Source: an uncultured Bacteroides sp. (GTDB taxonomy: Bacteria > Bacteroidota > Bacteroidia > Bacteroidales > Bacteroidaceae). From it: a DNA stretch of 64,000 nucleotides. The number at the start of each line of letters is the position of its first letter. Positions within the stretch are counted from its first letter, which is position 1. The translations under genes were made by a program, and so were the position numbers. Where the stretch lies: contig CALUJK010000027.1 of NCBI GenBank assembly GCA_944320945.1, positions 1 through 64,000 on the forward strand, read 5' to 3'. Positions 47,574 to 55,755 of the stretch are shown here, one piece after another. Below the pieces are notes generated by a model. The model saw only the letters and a program-made list of their open reading frames with translations. It ran no database searches and was not told the origin of the DNA.

Positions 47574-47684
47574 AGAAGATATTCTGTCGGGGGCTTAGTC
47601 CGGAAGGCTTCGGACTGTATTCCGGAAGGCTCCGAACTGTATTCCGAAAGGCTTCGGACTGCGTTCCGAACAGCTTCGGAGTAA
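47574..47684 (+). repeat. 22-bp palindromic repeat array, copy C (flank plus four units)
   Basis: Leader at 47574-47596 (begins AGAAGATATTCTGTCGGGGG). Four 22-bp units at 47597-47618, 47619-47640, 47641-47662 and 47663-47684 are near palindromes such as TCCGGAAGGCTTCGGA. Organisation is identical to copies A and B. It lies upstream of the ATPase-Fic promoter, in the gene-free part of the 47460-48127 interval. Confidence 0.85.
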
Positions 47685-47763
47685 ATGCCCACAATATAGG
47701 GTAGTTCTTGTACGCAGATTTCGCCTTTTTATGCAGTGAAACAATTGCACGAAAACCGGTTTT

Positions 47764-47852
47764 TCGAAATAGTTAAATGTTGTCTATAGAAATACTTAAC
47801 TATTTTGTCTCTTACACTTAACCGTATTGGCAGAAATACTTAAGTACTAGTT
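47764..47852. repeat. TTAA-centred palindromic array, four units
   Basis: Four units around TTAA cores at 47773, 47796, 47818 and 47840, so the spacing is 23, 22 and 22 bp. The best units read AAATACTTAACTATTTT and AAATACTTAAGTACT. It is related to the six-unit array at 55475-55612 by core and pitch. It starts 80 bp after copy C of the other family. Confidence 0.7.
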
Positions 47853-48046
47853 TAATTGTCAAGGAATTGTTTACTACTGCTGAGAATCAATGCTATAGCT
47901 GATTCATGCAACAAGCGAGGTATAAACTCTGTTAAATAGTGGTCCAAACTGAAAGAAAAAGCCGGATAATGAGACAGAAACAGCAGAATCACGCCCAAAA
48001 GGGATAAAATTCCAGTTTTTCCGTTCAATTTAAGCACTTTACACAT
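47852..48046 (-). CDS. possible small membrane protein (64 aa)
   Basis: A minus-strand open frame encodes 64 residues. A hydrophobic stretch, TGILSLLGVILLFLSHY, could span the membrane, and there are a few charged residues at the start. No promoter box, ribosome binding site or known family was recognised. It lies in a region that includes two repeat arrays and broken genes, and its stop codon touches the TTAA array. It could be a real small protein, a remnant or chance. I lean slightly towards chance. Confidence 0.25.
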   Translation of the reverse strand: MCKVLKLNGKTGILSLLGVILLFLSHYPAFSFSLDHYLTEFIPRLLHESAIALILSSSKQFLDN

Positions 48047-48077
48047 GGCAACGTAAGGGTTTTAGCGAGAATTATAG

Positions 48078-48085
48078 TAACTTTG
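48078..48085 (+). promoter_or_regulatory. -7 box upstream of the decayed locus
   Basis: TAACTTTG fits TAnnTTTG, 43 bp before the first broken gene. A 13-codon leader ORF (ATG at 48091) ends in a TGA that overlaps the start of that gene (ATGA). Confidence 0.4.
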
Positions 48086-48127
48086 TAACATGAGCGAAAG
48101 TATTATAGTTTTTTGCAGAGGCAAGTT

Positions 48128-48276
48128 ATGAAACAGCAAGATGGATATATTGCGACAATGTTTATCGGAGCTGTAATGATGGTTGGTCTGTCGGTGCGAT
48201 AATTGGCATATCGTTTTTCGGAATATCGGTATTGTCATCATTTTTACTATTTCAATACGTGAAACATAAACTATGA
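48128..48276 (+). pseudogene. small membrane protein, frameshifted
   Basis: Translation from ATG 48128 gives MKQQDGYIATMFIGAVMMVG and then stops at a TAA after about 24 codons. In the neighbouring frame the protein continues without a break as VGAIIGISFFGISVLSSFLL, ending KHKL just at the ATGA that starts the next gene. A single indel near 48195-48205 would restore a protein of about 50 residues with two hydrophobic segments. The coupling to the next start codon supports a former real gene. Family unknown. A sequencing error is possible, but the next gene is broken as well. Confidence 0.55.
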
Positions 48277-49091
48277 AAATACAAGATATTAAAAACCATA
48301 TATTTACTGTATTGGAGCCATTTGCCATAGCTAATGGATTCAAGATTGTTAAAAAACAATTTGCTTTAAGGCGGAAAATGGGCAGCCGTACAGATGAAGT
48401 ATTTTTTATATATAATACATGGGGATTTGAAGTTCATATATTCCCGTATGGAAGCGTGGATTTTGAAGATATTACCTCAATCTGTAATGAATGTGGTTTC
48501 AATCTAAATCATTATTTATCAATCTTAGATTATTCCAAGAGATAAAGCTACATGGATTTAATCCGGATTTGCGGTGGCAGATGCAGATAAGTGAAACAGA
48601 CAGGTTTATTCTTTTAGACGATGAGCCTGGCTGTAACCGGCTTGAAACTGAGATTGTCTCATTACTTCCTCTTGCGTTGAATTTCTTTTCCCAAAATGAG
48701 AGTATAGACTCAATAGATAGACTATTTAATACTCGACCAATAGAACGGTATAGCCCTTATTGCTCAGGTCTTGATACTCGTTGCATGATTGGATTAATCT
48801 CCGCCAAATTATCCCGTAATAGTGCTTACGGAGATATTAAACAAATGTATCAACAAATCGTAGAACGAGAAGACTTTACAGCCGAAATGAAGTATTCTTT
48901 TACACGAGTAACAGCCTGCCTCGATAATTATGTGACAATGCTCTGAATGTAGATACGGAACAATTCATTGACTTCCTGCAAAGAAGGGGGGTAATCCTAT
49001 TTATAACATAGATTTCGGGTGTAAGTATAAGTACACACAGATAGATATGTTGAAAGCAGCTCAGTCGGCCATTCTGAAGAATAGAGAATAA
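48273..49091 (+). pseudogene. hypothetical protein broken by several frameshifts
   Basis: The first frame runs 48273-48545 (MKIQDIKNHIFTVLEPFAIA onward). The sense then continues in another frame to 48946 (KLHGFNPDLRWQMQISETDR onward). It continues again in a third frame from about 48930 with NALNVDTEQFIDFLQRRG. Last, it shifts at the run of G near 48987-48992 to finish as NPIYNIDFGCKYKYTQIDML and KAAQSAILKNRE, ending 49091. The joined product would be about 270 aa, soluble, with no family I recognise. At least three indels imply real decay. It overlaps the broken small membrane gene by ATGA, so the two formed an operon. Confidence 0.6.
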
Positions 49092-49203
49092 CCGATAGGA
49101 CTATAATAAAACTGAGATAGTATGACGTTCCTGTTTACATACCCTTTTCTGCACGAAATAAAAAAGCCCGCTCTTTTTCCTTTTACATTTAGGCTAAAAA
49201 ACG

Positions 49204-49211
49204 TACTTTTG
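49204..49211 (+). promoter_or_regulatory. -7 box for the Sua5-like gene
   Basis: TACTTTTG matches TAnnTTTG, with the ATG at 49237 lying 25 bp downstream. Between the decayed gene (ends 49091) and this box I see nothing else. Confidence 0.55.
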
Positions 49212-49236
49212 CGGTGATAATGGAAAGTACGTGAAG

Positions 49237-49812
49237 ATGAAACATGAAATAATAGAAGAGATAAAGAAAGCCTGCCAGGTGATGAACGAGGGCGGGGTGA
49301 TTCTGTACCCCACAGATACCATTTGGGGAATAGGCTGCGACGCTACCAACGAGGAGGCTGTGCGCCGCGTGTACGAGATTAAGCATCGGGCGGATAGCAA
49401 GGCGATGCTGGTGCTGGTGGATAGTGCCGTGAAGGTGGATTTCTACGTGAAAGATGTGCCCGACGTGGCATGGGACTTGATAGAACTGGCGGACAAACCG
49501 CTGACCATCATCTATGACGGGGCACGTAACCTGGCGCCCAATCTGCTGGCAGAAGATGGCAGTGTGGGCATACGGGTGACGCAGGAGGAGTTTTCGCAAG
49601 GGCTGTGCCGGCAGTTCCGGAAGGCGATTGTATCTACGTCGGCCAATGTCAGCGGACAGCCGTCGCCCGCCAACTTCAGTGAGATAAGCGAGGAGATTAA
49701 GTCGGCGGTGGATTACATCGTGAATTGCCGTCGCGAAGAGACCGACCGTCCGAAGCCGTCGGGCATCATCAAACTGGGGCAGGGGGGAACTGTCCGCGTA
49801 ATCAGGGAATAG
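49237..49812 (+). CDS. Sua5/YrdC/YciO-family threonylcarbamoyl-AMP synthase
   Basis: Enzyme of 191 aa making threonylcarbamoyl-AMP from threonine, bicarbonate and ATP for the t6A37 modification of tRNA. Family motifs are GGVILYPTDTIWGIGCDA (about 20-37), KHRADSKAMLVLV and the end-of-domain IVSTSANVSGQPSP (about 133-146). The length fits the short TsaC-like form without the Sua5 C-terminal domain. I chose ATG 49237; a GTG two codons earlier is in frame. The promoter box 25 bp upstream supports this start. YciO-type paralogues cannot be excluded. Confidence 0.88.
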   Translation: MKHEIIEEIKKACQVMNEGGVILYPTDTIWGIGCDATNEEAVRRVYEIKHRADSKAMLVLVDSAVKVDFYVKDVPDVAWDLIELADKPLTIIYDGARNLAPNLLAEDGSVGIRVTQEEFSQGLCRQFRKAIVSTSANVSGQPSPANFSEISEEIKSAVDYIVNCRREETDRPKPSGIIKLGQGGTVRVIRE

Positions 49813-49813
49813 A

Positions 49814-51610
49814 ATGAGCACGACGGAAGTGAAAGAAGGGTGGCTGCAACGCTTCACAGCCTGGCGCGAGAAGAACATCAAGGAGAAGCAGTTTATCTTG
49901 ATTCTCAGCTTCCTGGTGGGCATCTGTACGGCGCTGGCGGCACTCATCCTGAAATTGCTGATACATTACATCCAGCAGTTCCTGACGGAGAATTTTGATA
50001 CGACGGAGGCGAACTACCTCTATCTGGTATATCCGGTGGTGGGTATCTTCCTGACAGGGCTGTTTGTGCGCTATGTGGTGAAGGATGACATCAGTCACGG
50101 GGTGACGAAGATTCTGTATGCCATTTCCCGTCGGCAGGGACGCATTAAGCGGCATAACACGTGGTCGTCCATCATAGCGAGTTCCATCACCATCGGGTGT
50201 GGTGGTTCGGTCGGGGCGGAGGCGCCTATCGTGTTGACGGGTTCGGCTATCGGGTCCAATCTGGGCAGTCTGTTCAAGATGGAGCACCGCACGCTGATGC
50301 TGCTGGTGGGATGTGGTGCGGCGGGTGCCGTGGCCGGTATCTTTAAGGCGCCGATAGCGGGACTGGTGTTTACGCTGGAGGTGTTGATGATAGACTTGAC
50401 GATGACTTCGCTGTTGCCGTTGCTGATATCGGCGGTGACGGCGGCTACCTTATCTTATATAGTGACGGGGCAGGAGGCAATGTTCCGCTTCCATCTGGAT
50501 GAGCCGTTCCAGTTGAATCGTATTCCTTACGTCATTATGCTGGGTATCTTTTGCGGGCTGGTGTCGCTTTACTTCACCCGTGCCATGAACCGGGTGGAGG
50601 GTGTATTTGGCCGGCTGAAGACGCCTTACAAGAAATTGCTGCTGGGTGGTTCGATGCTGAGTATTCTTATCTTCTTGTTTCCGCCGCTTTATGGAGAAGG
50701 ATATGACACCATTGAATTGTTGCTGAACGGGACGAGCAATGCGGAGTGGGACACGGTGATGAATAATTCGCTCTTTTACGGTCACGGGCAGTGGTTGCTG
50801 GTATATCTGTTGCTGATAATCGTTTTCAAGGTGTTTGCTTCGAGCGCCACGAATGGTGGAGGCGGTTGTGGTGGTATCTTTGCACCTTCGCTTTACTTGG
50901 GGTGTATTGCGGGCTTCATCTTCTCTCATTTCAGCAATGAGTTTGACATGACGCCGTTTCTGCCGGAGAAGAATTTTGCTTTGATGGGAATGGCGGGCGT
51001 GATGAGTGGTGTGATGCACGCCCCGCTGACGGGTGTGTTCCTGATAGCCGAGTTGACGGGTGGGTATGACCTCTTTCTGCCGCTGATGATTGTGTCTGTC
51101 AGTTCGTACCTTACTATTATCGTGTTTGAGCCGCATAGCATTTATTCCATGCGTCTGGCCAAGAAAGGGGAGTTGCTGACACATCATAAGGATAAAGCCG
51201 TATTGACGCTGATGAAAGTGGAGAACGTGGTGGAGACGGACTTCGTGACGGTGCATCCCGATATGGATTTGGGAGAGATGGTGAAAGCCATATCGCAGTC
51301 ACATCGCAATGTCTTTCCGGTGACAGACCGTGAAGGGGTGTTACTGGGTATTGTGTTGCTGGACGATATCCGTAATATCATGTTCCGTCAGGAACTGTAT
51401 CACCGTTTCCGGGTGGAGCGCTTCATGACGTCGGCGCCGGCACGCTTGTTGGTGACTGACAGTATGGAGCAGGTGATGCGCGTGTTTGATGATACAAAGG
51501 CGTGGAATCTGCCGGTGGTCGATATGGACGGGAAGTACTTGGGATTTGTGTCCAAGTCGAAGATATTCAATTCCTACCGTCAGGTGCTGGTACACTTCTC
51601 GGATGAGTAA
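49814..51610 (+). CDS. ClC-type chloride channel or transporter with two CBS domains
   Basis: Membrane chloride channel or H+/Cl- antiporter of 598 aa. The pore motifs are GCGGSVGAEAPIVLTG, with Glu136 at the gating-glutamate position, and GGIFAPSLYLG. About a dozen hydrophobic helices cover residues 25-440. A pair of CBS domains follows (about 455-595: VHPDMDLGEMVKAISQSHRN and VTDSMEQVMRVFDD), probably nucleotide-regulated. The gene starts 1 bp after the Sua5-like stop and is likely in one operon with it and with fmt. Whether it is a channel or an exchanger cannot be told, since the second proton glutamate was not assigned. Confidence 0.93.
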   Translation: MSTTEVKEGWLQRFTAWREKNIKEKQFILILSFLVGICTALAALILKLLIHYIQQFLTENFDTTEANYLYLVYPVVGIFLTGLFVRYVVKDDISHGVTKILYAISRRQGRIKRHNTWSSIIASSITIGCGGSVGAEAPIVLTGSAIGSNLGSLFKMEHRTLMLLVGCGAAGAVAGIFKAPIAGLVFTLEVLMIDLTMTSLLPLLISAVTAATLSYIVTGQEAMFRFHLDEPFQLNRIPYVIMLGIFCGLVSLYFTRAMNRVEGVFGRLKTPYKKLLLGGSMLSILIFLFPPLYGEGYDTIELLLNGTSNAEWDTVMNNSLFYGHGQWLLVYLLLIIVFKVFASSATNGGGGCGGIFAPSLYLGCIAGFIFSHFSNEFDMTPFLPEKNFALMGMAGVMSGVMHAPLTGVFLIAELTGGYDLFLPLMIVSVSSYLTIIVFEPHSIYSMRLAKKGELLTHHKDKAVLTLMKVENVVETDFVTVHPDMDLGEMVKAISQSHRNVFPVTDREGVLLGIVLLDDIRNIMFRQELYHRFRVERFMTSAPARLLVTDSMEQVMRVFDDTKAWNLPVVDMDGKYLGFVSKSKIFNSYRQVLVHFSDE

Positions 51611-51636
51611 ATGTCGTTACATAATAAGAACCGAAT

Positions 51637-52605
51637 ATGAATAGAGAAGAACTTCGAATCGTATATATGGGTACTCCCGACTTTGCCGTGGAGCCTTTGC
51701 GCTGCCTTGTGGAGGGCGGTTACAACGTGGTGGGCGTTATCACCATGCCAGACAAACCTGCGGGACGCGGACATAAGCTACAGTTTTCGCCCGTCAAGCA
51801 GTATGCCTTGGAGCATCAGTTGCCCCTGTTGCAGCCCGAGAAGCTGAAAGATGAGACTTTCTTGGAGTCGCTGCGTGCGTGGCGTGCCGACCTTCAGATA
51901 GTGGTTGCTTTCCGCATGTTGCCGGAGGTGGTTTGGGCCATGCCTCCGCTGGGGACTTTCAATCTGCATGCTTCCCTGTTGCCGCAATATCGGGGGGCTG
52001 CTCCCATTAACTGGGCGGTCATTAACGGGGAGACGGAGACGGGCGTCACGACCTTCTTCCTGCGCCATGAGATTGATACGGGCGAGGTCATCCGGCAAGT
52101 GCGTGTCCCCATTGCCGATACGGACAATGTAGGAATCGTGCACGATAAACTGATGATGCTGGGCGGACAAGTCGTAATGGAGACGGTTGACGCCATTCTG
52201 GACGGTACCGCCCAGCGGCTTCCGCAGGAATCCATGCCGGTGGACGGTGAACTTCGTGCCGCTCCGAAGATATTCAAGGAGACGTGTCGCATCGACTGGA
52301 ACCGTCCGGTGAAGCAGGTGTATGACTTTATCCGTGGTCTGTCGCCTTATCCGGCTGCTTGGACGGAACTGTTGCAGCCCGACGGACAGTCGGTAGTGCT
52401 GAAGATATTCGAGGCTGAGAAACTGCCCCAGCCGCACACCTCAGCTCCCGGCACCATACAGACGGACGGCAAAACCTATCTCCGCATAGCGGCTGCCGAC
52501 GGCTGGGTGGGGATTCTCTCTTTGCAGTTGCCCGGCAAGAAACGGCTGAAGACGGATGAACTGTTGCGCGGTTTCCGCCTGCCTGCCGATAGCCGTGTAC
52601 AATGA
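51637..52605 (+). CDS. fmt: methionyl-tRNA formyltransferase
   Basis: Formylates Met-tRNA(fMet) with 10-formyl-tetrahydrofolate for translation start (322 aa, normal length). Catalytic residues are Asn109 and His111 in FNLHASLLPQYRGAAPINWA and Asp147 in HEIDTGEVI. The N-terminal VYMGTPDFAV and the C-terminal OB-fold region (from about 215) are standard. Bacterial housekeeping gene with rpe following after 42 bp. Confidence 0.97.
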   Translation: MNREELRIVYMGTPDFAVEPLRCLVEGGYNVVGVITMPDKPAGRGHKLQFSPVKQYALEHQLPLLQPEKLKDETFLESLRAWRADLQIVVAFRMLPEVVWAMPPLGTFNLHASLLPQYRGAAPINWAVINGETETGVTTFFLRHEIDTGEVIRQVRVPIADTDNVGIVHDKLMMLGGQVVMETVDAILDGTAQRLPQESMPVDGELRAAPKIFKETCRIDWNRPVKQVYDFIRGLSPYPAAWTELLQPDGQSVVLKIFEAEKLPQPHTSAPGTIQTDGKTYLRIAAADGWVGILSLQLPGKKRLKTDELLRGFRLPADSRVQ

Positions 52606-52647
52606 TATCTATCTGTATAATGTCCTACCTCAATATATAAATCTGTC

Positions 52648-53298
52648 ATGAGAACAATGCTCTCTCCCTCTTTACTGGCTGCCGACTTCGCACATCTGGC
52701 GAAAGATGTCGATATGATTAACCGCAGTGAAGCCGATTGGTTGCATATCGACATTATGGACGGCGTGTTTGTGCCTAATATCTCGTATGGTTTTCCGGTG
52801 TTGAAACATGTGGCGCGGCTTACTCAGAAGCCGTTGGACGTGCATCTGATGATAGTGCAGCCGGAGAAATTCATACCCGAAATAAAGGCACTGGGTGCCC
52901 ATGTGATGAACGTGCACTATGAAGCCTGTCCCCACCTGCACCGTGTGTTGCAGCAGATACGCGAGGCAGGAATGCATCCGGCTGTCACGTTGAATCCTTC
53001 TACACCGGTCTGCATGCTGAAGGACATTATACAGGACGTATATATGGTGCTGCTGATGGGCGTTAATCCGGGCTTCGGCGGACAGAAGTTTATCGAACAT
53101 ACTGTTGATAAGGTGGCGGAACTGAAAGAATTGATAACCGTTACCGGTTCGGAAGCGCTGATAGAGGTGGACGGCGGTGTCAACTTAGATACAGGTGCCC
53201 GTCTGGTGGCGGCAGGTGCCGATGTGCTGGTGTCAGGCAGTGCTGTGTTCAGGGCAGAAGACCCGACGGAGATGATTCGTGCATTGAAGAACTTGTAA
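52648..53298 (+). CDS. rpe: ribulose-phosphate 3-epimerase
   Basis: TIM-barrel enzyme (216 aa) of the pentose phosphate pathway that interconverts D-ribulose 5-phosphate and D-xylulose 5-phosphate. Motifs are SPSLLAADF, LHIDIMDGVFVPNISYG (metal ligands His33 and Asp35), DVHLMI, MGVNPGFGGQKFI and the phosphate-binding IEVDGGVN. Length is normal. It follows fmt and precedes comEC, an order common in Bacteroides. Confidence 0.97.
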   Translation: MRTMLSPSLLAADFAHLAKDVDMINRSEADWLHIDIMDGVFVPNISYGFPVLKHVARLTQKPLDVHLMIVQPEKFIPEIKALGAHVMNVHYEACPHLHRVLQQIREAGMHPAVTLNPSTPVCMLKDIIQDVYMVLLMGVNPGFGGQKFIEHTVDKVAELKELITVTGSEALIEVDGGVNLDTGARLVAAGADVLVSGSAVFRAEDPTEMIRALKNL

Positions 53299-53313
53299 TT
53301 CCCTTCTTTACTT

Positions 53314-55401
53314 TTGTTGTTGGGTGATATTCAACGGTACCCGTTCTTGCGGCTGCTGGTGCCGTTAGTCTGTGGCATTGCGTGGGGAGAAGCAATGCCT
53401 TTTGCATGGCCGTGGCAGGTGTGGATGGTAGGCGTGCTCCTGTTGATAGGAGCCTATCGGTTTTCCACTCGTCGGGGTGTGCGCAGTCTGTTCGGTGTAA
53501 CGGCCTTTCTGCTGCTGTTCGGTATAGGCGGAGAGGCGGCAAGCCGTCGGTGTGCCGAGACAGACTTCCCGTTTCAACCGGAGGCGGCCATCTATCAAGT
53601 GCAGTTGGAAACGTCGCCCGAAGAGAAACCCCGCAGTTTGCTATGCCGCTCTTTCGTGACCGGTGTGTTTGAGGCCGACACATTTCGTGCCTATTCCCGT
53701 CCCTTTCTTTTTCTCCTATATTTTCCCAAAGATTCTACTGCTTCGGCGCTACGCAGCGGCGACAAGTTGCTGGTACACACCCGTCTTTCTCCTCCGGTCA
53801 ATAATGGCAATCCGGATGAGTTCGACTATGCTCGCTATCTTCGTCGGAATGGTGGAAGTGGCTCAGCCTATGTCCCCGCCGGCCGTTGGCAGGTGATTGG
53901 GCACGACAGCCTGTACACCTTTCAGCAACAGGCCTTGCAGTATCGCGACCGTGTGACGGCTCTCTATCGCCGTTTGGGCTTTCAGGGCGATGAGTTGGCG
54001 GTACTTGCTTCGCTGACGGTAGGTGCCCGTCAGGAGATGAGCGACGAGATTGTAGAAACCTATTCGGTGACGGGTGCCACGCATGTGTTGTCCATTTCGG
54101 GACTGCATGTCGGCTTTTTGTACGCACTGATTGCTTTTCTGCTGACGCCTCTTTGGAAACGCTGGAGGTGGCTAAAGCCGGTATTGCTGCTGGGAACGGT
54201 GATATTGTTGTGGGGCTTTGCTTTCCTTACGGGACTCTCTTCACCGGTGGTGCGGGCCGTGTCCATGTGCATGTTGTGGGCATTTGCCTTTGTACAGCCG
54301 GACAGACCTTTGGCATTGAATACGCTGGCGGCAACGGCTTTCTTCATGTTGCTGTGGCAACCGATGTGGCTGTTCGATGTCGGCTTTCAACTCTCTTTCG
54401 TGGCGGTGGCGTCCATTGTGCTGCTTCAGCCTAAACTCTACTGTCTATGGCCGGTGAAGAACCGTTTCTTGCGTGCCGTATGGGGCGTGATGACGGTCTC
54501 CATTGCAGCCCAGATTGGCACGGCTCCGTTGGTGATGTATTACTTCTCCCGTTTTTCCACTCATTTCCTGCTGACCAACCTGTGGGCAGTGCCCATGTCG
54601 TCATTGGTGCTCTATGCCGCAGTTGTTTTGCTGCTGTTGACCCCCTTCCCGGTAGTACAACTGTTTTTTGCTTCCTGGGTGGAAAAGTTGGTGTATGCCC
54701 AGAATGAAGTTCTCCGCTGGATAGAGAAATTCCCGTTTGCTTCCATAGACCATATATGGCTTGACTTGTGGGGAGTTTTGTCGATATATGTCTGCATTTG
54801 GCTGGTGTACAAAGCAATGTGCCGTTTTTGTCCGAGACGGTTTTTCCTGGCGCTATTCGTCCTGCTGCTGGCAGCCGGTTATCATTGGTTGGTCGGTTTG
54901 CAAAATCTTCCGCAGCGCAGCATCGAGTTCTACAATGTGCGCCAATGTCCGGTGGTGCATTGCGTGGAAAGCGACGGACGTTCCTGGCTGGTATGTGCCG
55001 ACAGCCTGAAAGACGTTTCTCCCGTGCAACGTTCGTTGGCTCCTTACTGGAATCGGTTGCAGCTGAAGGAACCGACACTTGTGAGGGGTGTTTACGAAGA
55101 CGGTGACCTGTTTGCGCACAACCAACTGTTCTATTTCGGCAATCGGTCTGTTTGTCTGTTGACAGACGACCGTTGGCGCGGCATGACCTCTGCTTGTCCG
55201 TTGCCGATAGATTACCTGTACGTCTCGCGCGGGTATCGCGGTGATCTTCGTTCGCTTTCCTCCCTGTTCACTATCCGCCGGGTGGTGATAGACGCTTCTC
55301 TTTCTCCTTACTATCGCGAGCGGCTGATACGGGAGTGCATTACCGGCGGCATCTCCTATGTCTCGCTGGCAGACAGGGGCGCTTACCGGGTTGCCCTTTA
55401 G
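53314..55401 (+). CDS. ComEC/Rec2-family DNA-uptake membrane protein
   Basis: Polytopic inner-membrane protein of 695 aa of the ComEC family, the putative channel for single-stranded DNA in natural transformation. Landmarks are an N-terminal hydrophobic domain, an OB-like soluble part, and the competence core THVLSISGLHVGFLYALIAF with LTGLSSPVVRA. No metallo-beta-lactamase motif (HxHxDH) is visible in the C-terminal part, so it belongs to the form lacking an obvious nuclease domain. The start is TTG at 53314, 15 bp after the rpe stop, because no ATG occurs before the conserved QRYPFLRLLVPL. Function in Bacteroides is not established. Confidence 0.88.
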   Translation: MLLGDIQRYPFLRLLVPLVCGIAWGEAMPFAWPWQVWMVGVLLLIGAYRFSTRRGVRSLFGVTAFLLLFGIGGEAASRRCAETDFPFQPEAAIYQVQLETSPEEKPRSLLCRSFVTGVFEADTFRAYSRPFLFLLYFPKDSTASALRSGDKLLVHTRLSPPVNNGNPDEFDYARYLRRNGGSGSAYVPAGRWQVIGHDSLYTFQQQALQYRDRVTALYRRLGFQGDELAVLASLTVGARQEMSDEIVETYSVTGATHVLSISGLHVGFLYALIAFLLTPLWKRWRWLKPVLLLGTVILLWGFAFLTGLSSPVVRAVSMCMLWAFAFVQPDRPLALNTLAATAFFMLLWQPMWLFDVGFQLSFVAVASIVLLQPKLYCLWPVKNRFLRAVWGVMTVSIAAQIGTAPLVMYYFSRFSTHFLLTNLWAVPMSSLVLYAAVVLLLLTPFPVVQLFFASWVEKLVYAQNEVLRWIEKFPFASIDHIWLDLWGVLSIYVCIWLVYKAMCRFCPRRFFLALFVLLLAAGYHWLVGLQNLPQRSIEFYNVRQCPVVHCVESDGRSWLVCADSLKDVSPVQRSLAPYWNRLQLKEPTLVRGVYEDGDLFAHNQLFYFGNRSVCLLTDDRWRGMTSACPLPIDYLYVSRGYRGDLRSLSSLFTIRRVVIDASLSPYYRERLIRECITGGISYVSLADRGAYRVAL

Positions 55402-55474
55402 CTGAATCGTATAGATTTATTATCGTTTGATAAAAAACAGGCGAAACTTCTTTTGAGCCATTGTTAAAGAAATC

Positions 55475-55612
55475 CCGAAAAACACTTAACTCTTTTCCGA
55501 AAAACACTTAAGCGAAACAGGCAAAAACACTTAAGTCTTTCCCCTATAAAACAGTTAAGTGTTTCTACCCCTAACACTTAACTGTTTTGAGGCATAACAC
55601 TTAAGTGTTTCT
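55475..55612. repeat. TTAA-centred palindromic array, six units
   Basis: The 354-bp gap 55402-55755 contains this array and one promoter box and no gene. Six units have TTAA cores at 55486, 55508, 55531, 55555, 55578 and 55601, so the spacing is 22, 23, 24, 23 and 23 bp. The best units are AACACTTAAGTGTTT and AACAGTTAAGTGTTT, near-perfect palindromes. The pitch matches the array at 47764-47852 and the CCGAAG arrays. Confidence 0.8.
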
Positions 55613-55723
55613 CGGCGAGGTGCGGAAACACCCTTGTTCCGCTATTTGGCGCATTTCCCGTGATGTATAAAAAGAAGAAACAGAAAAAGCGGAAATGTTT
55701 AAACGTAATTCGTGGAAAAAGTA

Positions 55724-55731
55724 TATCTTTG
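55724..55731 (+). promoter_or_regulatory. -7 box for the LRR-caspase gene
   Basis: TATCTTTG fits TAnnTTTG and lies 24 bp upstream of the ATG at 55756. The repeat array ends about 110 bp further upstream. Confidence 0.55.
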
Positions 55732-55755
55732 ATGCACATATAAACAATCGGAGTT

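Noticed and set aside
55475..55612. The TTAA repeat array as a CRISPR
   Set aside because: Units are palindromic and contiguous at 22-24 bp with no unique spacers of 30 bp or so, and no cas genes are present.
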